Source of the DNA: CAYREV01 sp964423345
GTDB taxonomy: Bacteria; Bacteroidota; Rhodothermia; Balneolales; Balneolaceae
Direction: 5' to 3'
Length of the DNA: 64,000 bases
NCBI GenBank assembly: GCA_964423345.1
Contig: CAYREV010000014.1
Span: 5,125-69,124 of the forward strand
Shown: positions 52,215 through 62,099 of the stretch, in pieces
Position numbering within the stretch: the stretch's first letter is position 1
Layout of the letters: every line of letters starts with the position of its first letter
The notes under the pieces: generated by a model
Told to the model about the DNA's origin: nothing
The model's input: the letters and a program-made list of their open reading frames with translations, nothing else
Databases searched by the model: none
Made by a program: the position numbers and the translations under genes

Positions 52215-54182
52215 TTATTGGAACTCCTGCTCTATCTCACTGGCTTCGGTGGCCAGCTCTTCCCAGTCGGAATAGGCTTCCACCAGTTCCGCCTTCAGCT
52301 TGTCGTACTCCATGGAGATCTCCCTGACCTGTTCGGAGTCGTCATAGAAGCCGGAGTCGGCCATCAGCTTTTCAATTTCTGACTTGCGCTCCTCCAGCTT
52401 TTCGATGCGGGACTCCAGGGCATCCAGTTTATTCTTTACCGGTTTGAGCTTTTTATACTTCTGCTGCCTTTTTTGAGCTTCAATCCGGCGTTCCTCCTTT
52501 CGGGAAAGTTGTCCCCCCTCGCTCCTGTCGGAATCTGCCCGGGCCGTCGTTTCCGTGACCTTTAAATCCTCCTGCTCCTCCTTTTTCTTCTGAAGGTAGT
52601 AGGAGACATTGCCCAGGTAGGTCCTGATATATTCCGGCTGCACCTCCAACACCTTGTTTACAATGGGGTCGAGGAAATCCCGGTCGTGGGAGACAATCAT
52701 AAAAGTGCCTTCATACTGTTTAAGAGCCTGCTGAAGGATTTTTTTCGATTGCATGTCAAGGTGGTTGGTCGGCTCGTCAAAGATCAGGAAATTGGCGGGA
52801 GAAAGCAGCATGCGGGCAAGGGCCAGTCGGCTTTTTTCTCCCCCGGAGAGCACGGAAACTTTTTTGAAGACATCGTCGCCCTGAAACAGGAAACATCCAA
52901 GGATGGTACGAAGGCGGGTTTCGGTTTCCCGGGGAGCGGCCTCCCGCATAATCCCGAGGGCATCCTTGCCGAGGTCCAGCTCGTCGGCCTGGTGCTGTGC
53001 AAAATAGGAGGTGGTTACATTGTAGCCGGCTTCGCGGGAACCGGCGTCCACCGGCTCGTGTCCCGCAAGGATTCGGACCAGGGTAGACTTGCCCGCCCCG
53101 TTGGGTCCTACGATGGCGATCTTGTCGCCGCGGTCGACCGTATAGTCGAGCTTATCAAAAACCTGTACGTCGCCGTAGCTTTTGCTGACTTCCCGGAGTT
53201 TTATCACTTCGGCACCGCTACGCTCGGGAGGGGGGAAGCGAAAGGAAATCTCCTCTTCCTGTTCATCCAGCTCGATCTTGTCCATCTTCTCCAGCTGCTT
53301 GATACGGCTTTGCACCTGCTTGGCTTTGCTGGCTTTATAGCGGAAACGGTCTATGAACTCCCGGGTCTGTTTGATTTCCCGCTGCTGGTTCTTGTAGGCC
53401 TGCCGCAGATGCTCCTGCCGCTCTTCATATTTTTCCTCGTAATAGGAGTAGTTGCCGGCATAATCTTCCAGGTCGCCCCGCTCGAGGGCCAGGGTACGGG
53501 TGGTGATCTTGTCCAGAAAAGCCTTGTCGTGAGAGACGATGATGACGGCGCCTTCGTAGTCCAGCAGAAAATTTTCAATCCATTGAAGGGATTCGATATC
53601 GAGGTGGTTGGTGGGCTCATCCAGCAGCAGGTAGGTGGGGCGCTTGAGCAGCAGTTTGGCCAGGGCGATGCGCATCAGCCATCCGCCGCTGAATTCGGTG
53701 GTGGAGCGTGAAAAATCCTCCTTGTCGAAACCCAGCCCCATAAGCACTTTTTCTATATCCGAGTGCAGCGTATAGGCCCCTGACTGCTCGAGGCGGTCCT
53801 GCAGTTCCCCGTAGCGCTTCATGGCGGCATCATGCCCGTCGGTTCCCGCTTCCCGGCCTGCCAGTTCCCTGCGGGCCGCCTCCACCTGCTCTTCCAGCCT
53901 GAGGAGCTCATCAAAAGCGCTTTCAACCTCTTCAAGAACGGTCAGCTCCGGGTCGGGCTCGACGCCGTCCTGCGGCAGGTATCCGACCGTTGCCGCATTT
54001 GAGAGCTGCATGGTGCCGCCGGACGTTTCCATCTCGCCGGCAATGATTTTAAGCAGGGTCGATTTCCCCGCCCCGTTGGGCCCCACCAGCCCCACCCGTT
54101 CTCCGGGGTTGATCAATACGGAAACCTCGTCAAGCAGCTGACGGTCTCCAAGGGTAAGCGATACGTTTTTAAGCTGTAGCAA
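52215..54182 (-). CDS. ABC-F family ATPase (ribosome-associated)
   Basis: 655 residues: two ABC modules, with Walker A GPNGAGKST in each (about 34-42 and 358-366), signature FSGG/LSGG, and Walker B LLLDEP and LIFDEP. The linker between them is the helical ABC-F arm (about 240-315), and a charged coiled tail (about 530-655, rich in K/E/Q) ends the protein. ABC-F proteins act on the ribosomal E site, easing translation stalls or giving antibiotic protection; they are not membrane transporters. The length and tail fit the Uup/YdiF-like group. Confidence 0.92.
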   Translation of the reverse strand: MLQLKNVSLTLGDRQLLDEVSVLINPGERVGLVGPNGAGKSTLLKIIAGEMETSGGTMQLSNAATVGYLPQDGVEPDPELTVLEEVESAFDELLRLEEQVEAARRELAGREAGTDGHDAAMKRYGELQDRLEQSGAYTLHSDIEKVLMGLGFDKEDFSRSTTEFSGGWLMRIALAKLLLKRPTYLLLDEPTNHLDIESLQWIENFLLDYEGAVIIVSHDKAFLDKITTRTLALERGDLEDYAGNYSYYEEKYEERQEHLRQAYKNQQREIKQTREFIDRFRYKASKAKQVQSRIKQLEKMDKIELDEQEEEISFRFPPPERSGAEVIKLREVSKSYGDVQVFDKLDYTVDRGDKIAIVGPNGAGKSTLVRILAGHEPVDAGSREAGYNVTTSYFAQHQADELDLGKDALGIMREAAPRETETRLRTILGCFLFQGDDVFKKVSVLSGGEKSRLALARMLLSPANFLIFDEPTNHLDMQSKKILQQALKQYEGTFMIVSHDRDFLDPIVNKVLEVQPEYIRTYLGNVSYYLQKKKEEQEDLKVTETTARADSDRSEGGQLSRKEERRIEAQKRQQKYKKLKPVKNKLDALESRIEKLEERKSEIEKLMADSGFYDDSEQVREISMEYDKLKAELVEAYSDWEELATEASEIEQEFQ

Positions 54183-54273
54183 GTCGGGTAATTATTTAAT
54201 GATCCAGCGGCTAAAGTTAGGCATTTAATGGCAAAGGGTTAAGCCGTTCTGCGGGAAGGAACCGCCTGCCGCG

Positions 54274-55647
54274 TCAATCCGGGGTTGAAAATAGGGAACG
54301 GTGGACGGCATTGACGGTTTCAATAAGTTTTTGGCGGGGAATGACCAGGTTAAGGTTCCTTTTGGCCTCACTGTAGGATATCATGGAGAGTGAGGAGGAG
54401 GCGATACATCCGAGGATGTTTTCCGTAATTTCCCGAACCTCTTCAACACGGCAGCCGATAAGGCTGATCAATCCCTGCTCTTTGAGGACCTCTACCGTGC
54501 CCAGCGCTTTCAGCTCGGCTATCATCTCTTCCACTTCGGGATGATGCTTCAGGGCCACCGAAACCGCAGCTTCGGTAGTGGTTACTATATCCACCGGGGT
54601 GTGATAAGTGTTCAGTATCTGAAAGACATCAGCCAGGAATTCGTAGCCGGGGAGTTCGGCCCGGCAGTCGACGGTAATGATGACGATATCCTCAAGGTAC
54701 GCCATCGCCCTGGCGGGATAGGGCGCGGGCGAGTCGTTTTGTATGAGGGTCCCGGCCTGTCCGGGCTCAAAAATATTTTTTACCCGGATGGGAATACCCT
54801 TGTCGGATGCGGGTTTCATGGTGGAGGGATGCAGTATCTTGGCGCCGAAATAGGCCAGGTCGGTCGCCTCCCGGAAGCTAAGCTGTTGTATGGGGCGGGC
54901 CTCTTCTACTACCCGGGGATCGCAGGTGTAGATGCCGCTCACATCGGTCCATATTTCTATGGCTTCAGCATCCAGGGCCGTCCCTACCAGGCTGGCGCTG
55001 TAATCGGAGCCCTCAAAACCGAGGGTGGTGGTATTGCCCTCCGTGTCGGAACCGTAATAGCCTCCCATCACGGGCAGTTTTCCCTCTTCAACCTTGCCGG
55101 CAAGCTGTTTTATGGTGCTGCGGATGACCGAACGGTCGGGGTTGGCCATGCCGTAAGCGGAATCGGTCCTGATAATGTCGGCCGCGTCGATCCAGCAGGT
55201 ATCCAGGCCGTATACGGATCCGCAGATGGCAAAGAGGCGGGATGAAAGTTTCTCTCCAATGCTTGCAACCGCATCTTTTTTTCGGGCTTCGAGCGTTCGG
55301 GCCTCGGATATTTCCGTAAGCAGGTCCCGGAGGTCCGTTATGCATCGTTCAATCCAATCCAGGCACTCCTGTTTCTGCCGGTCGATATCGCTGTTCCCCT
55401 GGTGTTCCATGAAATTGGATATCAGGAGCCGGTGCCGCCGGCTGATCTCTTCCGCTATGGAGAGGGACTGCCGGTAGTCGACCAGGGCAAGTTCTGCGGC
55501 TGCTACCAGCTGGCGGGTAGTGCGCGCCGTGGCAGATACCACTACCACGGGACTGCGGTAGCCCTCAATAATATGCAGGACCTCCCGCCAGGTGTGTTCA
55601 TCACCCATGGAGGTGCCACCGAATTTCAATACCGTAATATTACTCAT
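54274..55647 (-). CDS. lysC: Aspartokinase (monofunctional)
   Basis: 457 residues. Phosphorylates aspartate at the head of the Lys/Thr/Met and diaminopimelate pathway. The kinase motif VLKFGGTSMGDE is at the N-terminus, and a second phosphate-binding GFEGSDYSASL (about 218-228) lies in the catalytic domain. The C-terminal 140 residues form ACT domains (two), used for feedback by amino acids. It is not fused to homoserine dehydrogenase. asd is 6.7 kb away. Confidence 0.95.
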   Translation of the reverse strand: MSNITVLKFGGTSMGDEHTWREVLHIIEGYRSPVVVVSATARTTRQLVAAAELALVDYRQSLSIAEEISRRHRLLISNFMEHQGNSDIDRQKQECLDWIERCITDLRDLLTEISEARTLEARKKDAVASIGEKLSSRLFAICGSVYGLDTCWIDAADIIRTDSAYGMANPDRSVIRSTIKQLAGKVEEGKLPVMGGYYGSDTEGNTTTLGFEGSDYSASLVGTALDAEAIEIWTDVSGIYTCDPRVVEEARPIQQLSFREATDLAYFGAKILHPSTMKPASDKGIPIRVKNIFEPGQAGTLIQNDSPAPYPARAMAYLEDIVIITVDCRAELPGYEFLADVFQILNTYHTPVDIVTTTEAAVSVALKHHPEVEEMIAELKALGTVEVLKEQGLISLIGCRVEEVREITENILGCIASSSLSMISYSEAKRNLNLVIPRQKLIETVNAVHRSLFSTPD

Positions 55648-55710
55648 CTGCTGCTGACTGTTAAACTAAAAGAGGGGAAGATACAAACAGATCGGTGAGA
55701 ATTAAATGTG

Positions 55711-56769
55711 TTAATTGGATTCATTATCACGGTCGATGAGCTGGTTGACCCGAAACCCCATTCGCTTCAGCTCGACGGAGTAGGAAAGAAGGAAACGAAA
55801 AATTTTCTGTATGGGGATGGACTGCGTGATCCCGTAGGTGATCTCTCTTTTTTCCTCCACGTAAATGGAATCGGTGTAGGGATCGAAGGGACGGTAATCT
55901 GCGGCTTTTAATGGATCGGGCACCAGGTGAATTGAGGAGGTGGCCGTGGCCGTATTGGTCAGCCCCACCCATTCCAGTGTACGAAAGCCATCCCGCGATC
56001 CCAGGATCAGTCCCCCGCTGATCCCCCGGTTGAACAGGGCGTCGGTCTGGAAGTCCCCGGAATCATTGCGATTGGGATTGCTGACAATTCCGCGGGTCAC
56101 CATGGGGTGCCCCTGCGGATATCCCATGATGTAGACAAAGGAGCCCCACTGCAGTTTCCTGGGGTCGCCCGACTTTATGTTCAGGGCGGGAGCACGGAGG
56201 GAGGGGAATTGGCTCTGTTTGACTTTCAGCAGGGCCAGGTCCGACTTTTGATTGATCCCTATAATCTCAAAATTACCCACTTCGGGAAGGTCATAAATCA
56301 GGTTGTTCTGTTCTTTCTTGATTTTAACGGAGCTGATAAAGGTGTTGGGTTCAACCCCGTCCCGGTCGATATAGGTAATCACCGTGTCGGGGTAGTCCAC
56401 CACATGGGCATTGGTAAGCAAGGCGACCCTCCGCTCGTGGGAAAATATCGATATCGCCGTCCCGGCCGTACTGGCCGTGCTGGAAATGGTGTTATCGGCT
56501 ATTTCGTTGACATCCACCGTCTTAAGCTCCTCCCTGGTTATGAGGCGGTCATTAAAGGTATAGGTAACATAGATGCCGCTTGCCGAGATGCGTTTTACCG
56601 ACCTCAGAATGTCCTTGAGTTCATCGGAGACGTCACGCGTGGGGAAAGAGGTGGTATAGGCGTCGGTTATCCCGGGAGATGGCCGCTGCCCCGGGGGATG
56701 GGAGGAGGCGCACCCCAGCATGATCAGGGCTGCTAAAAGAAATGTCGGTATGCGAAGGAATAAAGCCAT
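55711..56769 (-). CDS. Trypsin-like serine protease lipoprotein
   Basis: 352 residues with a lipoprotein signal (LGC, Cys20). Catalytic triad of the chymotrypsin fold: H122 (LLTNAHVVD), D177 (KSDLALLKV), and S251 in RGISGG, where most family members have GNSGG. There is no PDZ domain, so it is not a full DegP/HtrA. Anchored to a membrane facing the periplasm. The oxyanion-loop Asn-to-Ile change is not necessarily inactivating. A single gene, 63 bp upstream of lysC on the same strand. Confidence 0.8.
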   Translation of the reverse strand: MALFLRIPTFLLAALIMLGCASSHPPGQRPSPGITDAYTTSFPTRDVSDELKDILRSVKRISASGIYVTYTFNDRLITREELKTVDVNEIADNTISSTASTAGTAISIFSHERRVALLTNAHVVDYPDTVITYIDRDGVEPNTFISSVKIKKEQNNLIYDLPEVGNFEIIGINQKSDLALLKVKQSQFPSLRAPALNIKSGDPRKLQWGSFVYIMGYPQGHPMVTRGIVSNPNRNDSGDFQTDALFNRGISGGLILGSRDGFRTLEWVGLTNTATATSSIHLVPDPLKAADYRPFDPYTDSIYVEEKREITYGITQSIPIQKIFRFLLSYSVELKRMGFRVNQLIDRDNESN

Positions 56770-56899
56770 GGAATCAGTCTTGTCAGGTCATTCCGGATCT
56801 CAATAACCGGTGCTTGCCGGGGCCGGACCCCCTTAATTCATAACCGTTTAACAGTCGGCCGGCTTGCCCCCAGAGACAGGGCTGCCGAAACATATAGGT

Positions 56900-58144
56900 T
56901 CATAACGTACTATCCAGCACTTTCATTATGGCCTTATACACATTGGTCAGGCCGATGACAACCGTACAAAGTACGATTATCCCCATCAGCATATTATAAA
57001 ATTTCGTATTAATAGTCGATTCGCCGAGCAGGCTGGTATCATTCATGACAAGCAGCAGGAAAACAGCCACAAAGGGAAGGATCAGGCCGTTGAGGGCCTG
57101 CGCCAGTATGATGGCTGGTATGGGTTGCACCTGCAGGACCCCGAAAATGATGCCGGTCAACAGCACGCCCCCCCAGACCATGCGCATGTACCTTCCCTTG
57201 TCGCTCCAGGCCGCTTCCGTGGGATTGCCGAGCATGCCCCGTGCAGTCAGGGCGGCCGCCAGGGGAGCGGTAAGGGCCGAGCTTAGTCCGGCTGCACAAA
57301 GCCCGATGCCGAAAAAGGCCGAAGCCCAGCTTCCCAGGGTGGCGCCGAGGCGCCCGGCCAGTGCTTCGTAGGTAAATTCGCCGGCAACGGAAGTTCCCGC
57401 TACCAGCACCGCCATGGAAACCACTCCCCCGAGAATGACAGCCGTCGACAGGCTGAATCTCATCTCTTTTATGTTTTGGGTATGGCGGAGGCCCGAACCC
57501 AGAAACAGGTTGTAGGGGACCACCGTGGTTCCGACCAGGCCGATGACCAGGATTTCCGCTCCGGTGGGAAGGCGGGGCACAAACATTGATGAGAGCAGCT
57601 CGCCGATCGGCGGTTGCATGATGACGGCCGTTGAGACAAAACAGATGCCCATGACGGCCACGATGATCCCCAGCAGCTGAGCAATCATTTTGGTGGATCC
57701 GAACCAGAGCAGAAGGAAAGCCGCCAGGCCTATCGCCAGGGTAAGGGTTACCGTCGAGGTGTCGACGATCAGCCGGGCGCCCTCAACGGAACCGAGGATG
57801 TTACCGGCTTCGTAGGCTGCGCAGCCCAGTACTATGGAGATAAGCACCAGGTAGGAGGCGCTTCTGCCGGCAAGGGAACGATTGAAACGGCCCTTGAGGG
57901 CTTCTCCGAGGTTTTTCCCGGAAGCGATGGTCAGCCGGGCGCTTGCCTCCTGCAATATTACGCAGGCCACCGTTGAGAAGGCGAGGGCCCAGAGCAGGGT
58001 GAAACCGTAGCCCGATCCGGCCGAAGCGGCTGTAGTGATGGTTCCGGGCCCGATAAAAGCGGCCGAAAGCACCGCCCAAAAAAGAATATTCAGAAGACGA
58101 TTTCTCACTGTTAATGAGGGTATGCGGAATGTTGAATTAGACAA
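56900..58144 (-). CDS. NRAMP-fold transporter lacking the usual metal ligands
   Basis: 414 residues with about eleven membrane helices. The overall pattern is NRAMP: helix 1 ends in G32-P33-G34-T35, in place of the canonical D-P-G-N, and helix 6 reads V209-P210-Y211, in place of M-P-H. In Mn/Fe transporters those residues (Asp, Asn, Met) hold the metal. So this one is unlikely to carry transition metals in the usual way. It is 28 bp downstream of a 5-oxoprolinase gene, as YcsG (NRAMP-like) sits beside YcsF (PxpA) in B. subtilis, so I suspect a 5-oxoproline-related substrate. That last step is inference. Confidence 0.85.
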   Translation of the reverse strand: MSNSTFRIPSLTVRNRLLNILFWAVLSAAFIGPGTITTAASAGSGYGFTLLWALAFSTVACVILQEASARLTIASGKNLGEALKGRFNRSLAGRSASYLVLISIVLGCAAYEAGNILGSVEGARLIVDTSTVTLTLAIGLAAFLLLWFGSTKMIAQLLGIIVAVMGICFVSTAVIMQPPIGELLSSMFVPRLPTGAEILVIGLVGTTVVPYNLFLGSGLRHTQNIKEMRFSLSTAVILGGVVSMAVLVAGTSVAGEFTYEALAGRLGATLGSWASAFFGIGLCAAGLSSALTAPLAAALTARGMLGNPTEAAWSDKGRYMRMVWGGVLLTGIIFGVLQVQPIPAIILAQALNGLILPFVAVFLLLVMNDTSLLGESTINTKFYNMLMGIIVLCTVVIGLTNVYKAIMKVLDSTL

Positions 58145-58172
58145 TTAATCATTCATAACTCAACATTCAAAA

Positions 58173-61100
58173 TTAATCGCCTCCAAAACCGCCGCCCCCC
58201 GGTGTATGAAGAATAAACCGGTCGCCCTTCTCCAGCTCGCATCCGTCGACGGAAGAAAGAGTTATCTTGGTCCCGTTGCTGATAACCCACTGGCGGCCTT
58301 TTTTGCCGGCTTTCCCGCCTTTCAGTCCGTAAGGGCTTTCTTCCCGGTGCTGTGTCAACACCGAGAGGCTGACCGGCTGCAGGAAAGTCATCTCCCGTTC
58401 AATGCCGTCGCCCCCCGGGTGGCGACCCTTGCCCCCTGAATTTCGCCGTATGGCGTATCGTTCGAGACGAACCGGGTAGCGGTGTTCCAGGATCTCGGGG
58501 TCGGTTCCGGCGGTATTGGTCATGTGCTGGTGTACCGCGTCGGCTCCGTCAAAATCAGGCCCGGCTCCCGTTCCTCCACCCACCGTCTCATAATAGCCGA
58601 ATTGCTCATTGCCGAACAGGATGTTGTTCATGGTTCCCTGGCTGCAGGCTGCTTTGCCAAACGGCTTAAGCAGCAGGTCGACCAGCCGCTGGCTGGTTTC
58701 GGTGTTGCCGCCCACGACGGCGGGGCATTCGGCCGGATCGTCGACGAAGGTCGGATTGAGAAGGGAGGGGGGCAGATGAATGGTTACCGGCTCCAGCAGC
58801 CCCTCGTTGAGGGGGAGCGGCTCGTCAATAAGAAGGCGTATTACGTACATGACCACACTGTGAACGATAGCCGGTGTGGCATTCATGTTTCCGGGGTGAA
58901 CACCGGAGGTACCTTTAAAGTCGAGGTCCATTTTCGACCCTTTTTTAACGATGCGTACTTTTAACAGGCTGCCGTCGTCCAGGCGTTCTTCGGCCTCATG
59001 GTCGGTATCCGGCAGCTGTTCCAGCATATGTTCAGCTCTGGCGGCTGCCTCATCGCGTATCCGGTCCATATAATGGCGGACGGTCGGGGTTCCGTGCTGT
59101 TCGGCCAGTCCGGCCAGGGAACGGGCTCCCCGGTTGTTGGCGGCGACGGCCGCCCGGAGGTCAGCCATGTTTTCCCGGATACTGCGCGTAGGGTACGGGG
59201 ATTCGGTGAGGTGCCGCCTGACGGATTCCCACTGCTCCCTGCCTCCTTTGGCCAGGTGCATGGGCTTCATCACTACGCCCTCCTGTGCCAGTGATGTGGC
59301 ATCGGGAGGCATGGATCCCGGACGCCTGCCGCCGATTTCCGCATGGTGGGCGCGGCTGGCCGCATAGCCCAGCAGGTTTTGTTCGGCGTTGTAGACGGGG
59401 GTAACTACGGTGATGTCGGGAAGGTGGGAGCCCCCGTAGGCGGGATGGTTGGTAACCACTACGTCACCGGCTTCCATCTTGACCGTTTCCTGTAAGCGGC
59501 GGACACAAAGACCCAGCGCACCCAGGTGCACGGGGATGTGGGGGGCGTTGACGACCAGCTCGCCCTCGCTGCTGAGGAGGGCGCAGGAGAAATCCATGCG
59601 TTCTTTTACATTCACCGACAGGGCGGTACGTTTCAGCATTTCTCCCATCTCTTCAGCTATAGCCGTAAAGCGGTTCGTAAAAAGCTCCAGGGCCACGGCT
59701 TCGGATTCCGAATCTCCGGCCCGGCTCCGCCCCTCCTTTTTTTTCGCCAGGTGAAGCGCCATATCCCCGGATACCGTCGCTTCCCAGCCGGGATCGATAA
59801 GGATAGTGCTGTAGGGATCCAGCACCATGGCCGGCCCGGACAGCTGTTGGCCGGGGGCCAGTTCCTCCCTGCTAAAGACGGGCGCCTCCCGTGGACGACC
59901 CCCGAAAATGATGCTGCGCTTATAGAGGGGAGAGGCTTCTAAATTATCATCGCGGGAAGGGGGGTCCTGCTCTACGCGGCGCGGAGTGGAGGCCACCACC
60001 CGCAGGGATTCCAACTCTATTTCCCCTCCTTCGAGCCAGTGGCCGTATCGCTGTTCATAAGCCTCGCGGAACCGGTGCCTAAGGTCGCTGCCATATTCCA
60101 CTTCGATGGTTGAATCCTGTCCGGACAGGCGCATGTATGCCAACCTCCTGCGAATCTCTATATCGTCTCCCACCTCTTCCTTTTGCCGGAGCTTGTCTCT
60201 AGCCTCCTGTTCCAAACCGGCCACCATATCGGGGATACGTCTTTTTATCTCGCCGAGGTTTTTCATGACCTGCCGTTCGGCAAACTGTTCAATGAGGGCG
60301 CGGCCCAGGCCGCAGGCACTCAGCAGGCCGGCATCGGAGGGGATCACAATATCCCGGATATCCAACTCTCCGGCGATGGCACAGGCGTGCTGCGCGCCCG
60401 CTCCTCCGAATGCCACCAGGGCATATCCGGAAGGGTCATAACCTTTTCTCAATGATATTTTGCGAATGGCGTCGGCCATCCGTTCATTGGCGATCTTCAG
60501 AAAACCCTCAAGGATCTCCGTTTCACCGGCCTCATGGCCTATGTGCTCCCTGAGCTCGTCCAGCCGCTTCCTTGCGGCTTCCTCACGGATGGGGATTCCG
60601 AAATTACGGGCATCCACTCTTCCAAGCAGCAGGTTTACGTCGGTCAGGGTGAGGGGGCCGCCTGCCCCGTAACAGGCGGGCCCCGGGTAGGCTCCCGCGC
60701 TTTCGGGGCCCACGGTCAGTTTATTTCCGTCAAAAGAACAGATCGACCCCCCGCCGGCCGCCACAGTCTCTATGGATATGGCAGGGGCATTCAGGCGGGC
60801 TTTTCCTACCCGGTGTTCAAAGGTATAGTCAAAGCCATGGTCGTACCGGGACACATCGGTACTGGTTCCCCCCATGTCAAAAGATATGACTTTATTAAAG
60901 CCGGCTTTTTCCCCGGTGATGCCGGCACCCACAACACCGCCTGCCGGCCCGCTGAGCAGGCTGTCCTTTGGATGGAAATCCCGTGCATTCACCAACCCCC
61001 CCGCACTGGTCATCACATGGAGGCTGCCGCCGCCCGTTTTTTCACCAACCGCTTTCAGGTACTGTTGCAGCACCGGCTGCAGGTAGGCATTGACGAGGGT

Positions 61101-61943
61101 GGTTTGGGCCCTGGGCAGAATTTTTATGAAGGGGCTGAGTTCTGATGAGACGGAGATGTATTGAGCACCCAGCCCCTGCAGCCACTCTTTAACATCTTGT
61201 TCATGGGCACTGTTTTCATAGCTGTGCATGAGGCAGACTGCCAGGGAGGCGTTGTCGCGCTGCAAAAAGTCGCGCAGGCTGTTATCGAGATGGGAGAGTT
61301 CGACTTCTTCCAGTTGCTTTCCCGTGGCATCCAGCCGGCCGGGTACCTCCCACACCTTCTCATACAGTTGCCGGGGTTTTTGGATATTCAGGGTGAATAG
61401 GCCGGGCCGTTGCTGGTTGCCGATAAGCAGCAGATCACCAAACCCTTGGGTAATCAGCAGGCCGGTGGGTGCACCCTTGTGTTCCAACAGGGCGTTGGTC
61501 CCCCTGGTGGTGGCCAGCCTCATTTTTATGGGGGGCAACGGCTCGGAAGGGCCGGTGCGGGTCAGCAGCCGGCAGCCCAGGACCGGGGCCTCTTCGCCGG
61601 AAACCACTTCGAAGCCGGTGCCATCCCAGCGGTCAACTGCCGGTATCTCACCCTCGACCGTTATTACGGAAGTTTCCGAATCGAAGGCCTTGACCCTGAG
61701 GGGGGCATGGTCGGCCCCCAGTATCCCGAGTTCAAAGCCCCGTATGAAATCGTCGGGCGCATCCCACTCCTGCCGGATCCTGAAACGTTTTTTAGAAAGC
61801 TGTTCAACGAAATTACCGCGTAGGGCGCTGCTGCTGAGAACTTTTACCTTGCGTATTTGTCCCCCGGGAGTTTGGCCGATGCAGTCGGTAAAGGTTCCGC
61901 CCGTATCAATCCATATATTCCAGCTGTTTGAAGATTGGGTCAC
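58173..61943 (-). CDS. 5-oxoprolinase, single-chain HyuA-HyuB type (OPLAH-like)
   Basis: 1256 residues, equal to the usual length of eukaryotic-type OPLAH and bacterial hydantoinase A/B fusions. The N-terminal half (to about 700) is HyuA with the ASKHA start WIDTGGTFTDCIG and a FDMGGTSTDVSRY phosphate-binding motif (about 352-364); the C-terminal half (about 745-1250) is HyuB. ATP-dependent opening of 5-oxo-L-proline to L-glutamate is the expected reaction, but relatives hydrolyse hydantoins or N-methylhydantoin, so substrate is not certain. It is the first gene of a two-gene unit with the NRAMP-like transporter. Confidence 0.88.
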   Translation of the reverse strand: MTQSSNSWNIWIDTGGTFTDCIGQTPGGQIRKVKVLSSSALRGNFVEQLSKKRFRIRQEWDAPDDFIRGFELGILGADHAPLRVKAFDSETSVITVEGEIPAVDRWDGTGFEVVSGEEAPVLGCRLLTRTGPSEPLPPIKMRLATTRGTNALLEHKGAPTGLLITQGFGDLLLIGNQQRPGLFTLNIQKPRQLYEKVWEVPGRLDATGKQLEEVELSHLDNSLRDFLQRDNASLAVCLMHSYENSAHEQDVKEWLQGLGAQYISVSSELSPFIKILPRAQTTLVNAYLQPVLQQYLKAVGEKTGGGSLHVMTSAGGLVNARDFHPKDSLLSGPAGGVVGAGITGEKAGFNKVISFDMGGTSTDVSRYDHGFDYTFEHRVGKARLNAPAISIETVAAGGGSICSFDGNKLTVGPESAGAYPGPACYGAGGPLTLTDVNLLLGRVDARNFGIPIREEAARKRLDELREHIGHEAGETEILEGFLKIANERMADAIRKISLRKGYDPSGYALVAFGGAGAQHACAIAGELDIRDIVIPSDAGLLSACGLGRALIEQFAERQVMKNLGEIKRRIPDMVAGLEQEARDKLRQKEEVGDDIEIRRRLAYMRLSGQDSTIEVEYGSDLRHRFREAYEQRYGHWLEGGEIELESLRVVASTPRRVEQDPPSRDDNLEASPLYKRSIIFGGRPREAPVFSREELAPGQQLSGPAMVLDPYSTILIDPGWEATVSGDMALHLAKKKEGRSRAGDSESEAVALELFTNRFTAIAEEMGEMLKRTALSVNVKERMDFSCALLSSEGELVVNAPHIPVHLGALGLCVRRLQETVKMEAGDVVVTNHPAYGGSHLPDITVVTPVYNAEQNLLGYAASRAHHAEIGGRRPGSMPPDATSLAQEGVVMKPMHLAKGGREQWESVRRHLTESPYPTRSIRENMADLRAAVAANNRGARSLAGLAEQHGTPTVRHYMDRIRDEAAARAEHMLEQLPDTDHEAEERLDDGSLLKVRIVKKGSKMDLDFKGTSGVHPGNMNATPAIVHSVVMYVIRLLIDEPLPLNEGLLEPVTIHLPPSLLNPTFVDDPAECPAVVGGNTETSQRLVDLLLKPFGKAACSQGTMNNILFGNEQFGYYETVGGGTGAGPDFDGADAVHQHMTNTAGTDPEILEHRYPVRLERYAIRRNSGGKGRHPGGDGIEREMTFLQPVSLSVLTQHREESPYGLKGGKAGKKGRQWVISNGTKITLSSVDGCELEKGDRFILHTPGGGGFGGD

Positions 61944-62099
61944 GTGTCAAGTGTTTTATGGGAGGCCGGGAATCTCCGGGATGTCAGAGTCAGTGGCCGG
62001 ATGTAAGGTGCCTGATTATCCCCGTAGAATTACAGGGTCGAATCGTATGGTAGGGCATGCAAAAGAAAAAGCCAAAGACAGATTGCGGCCGACAGACTC

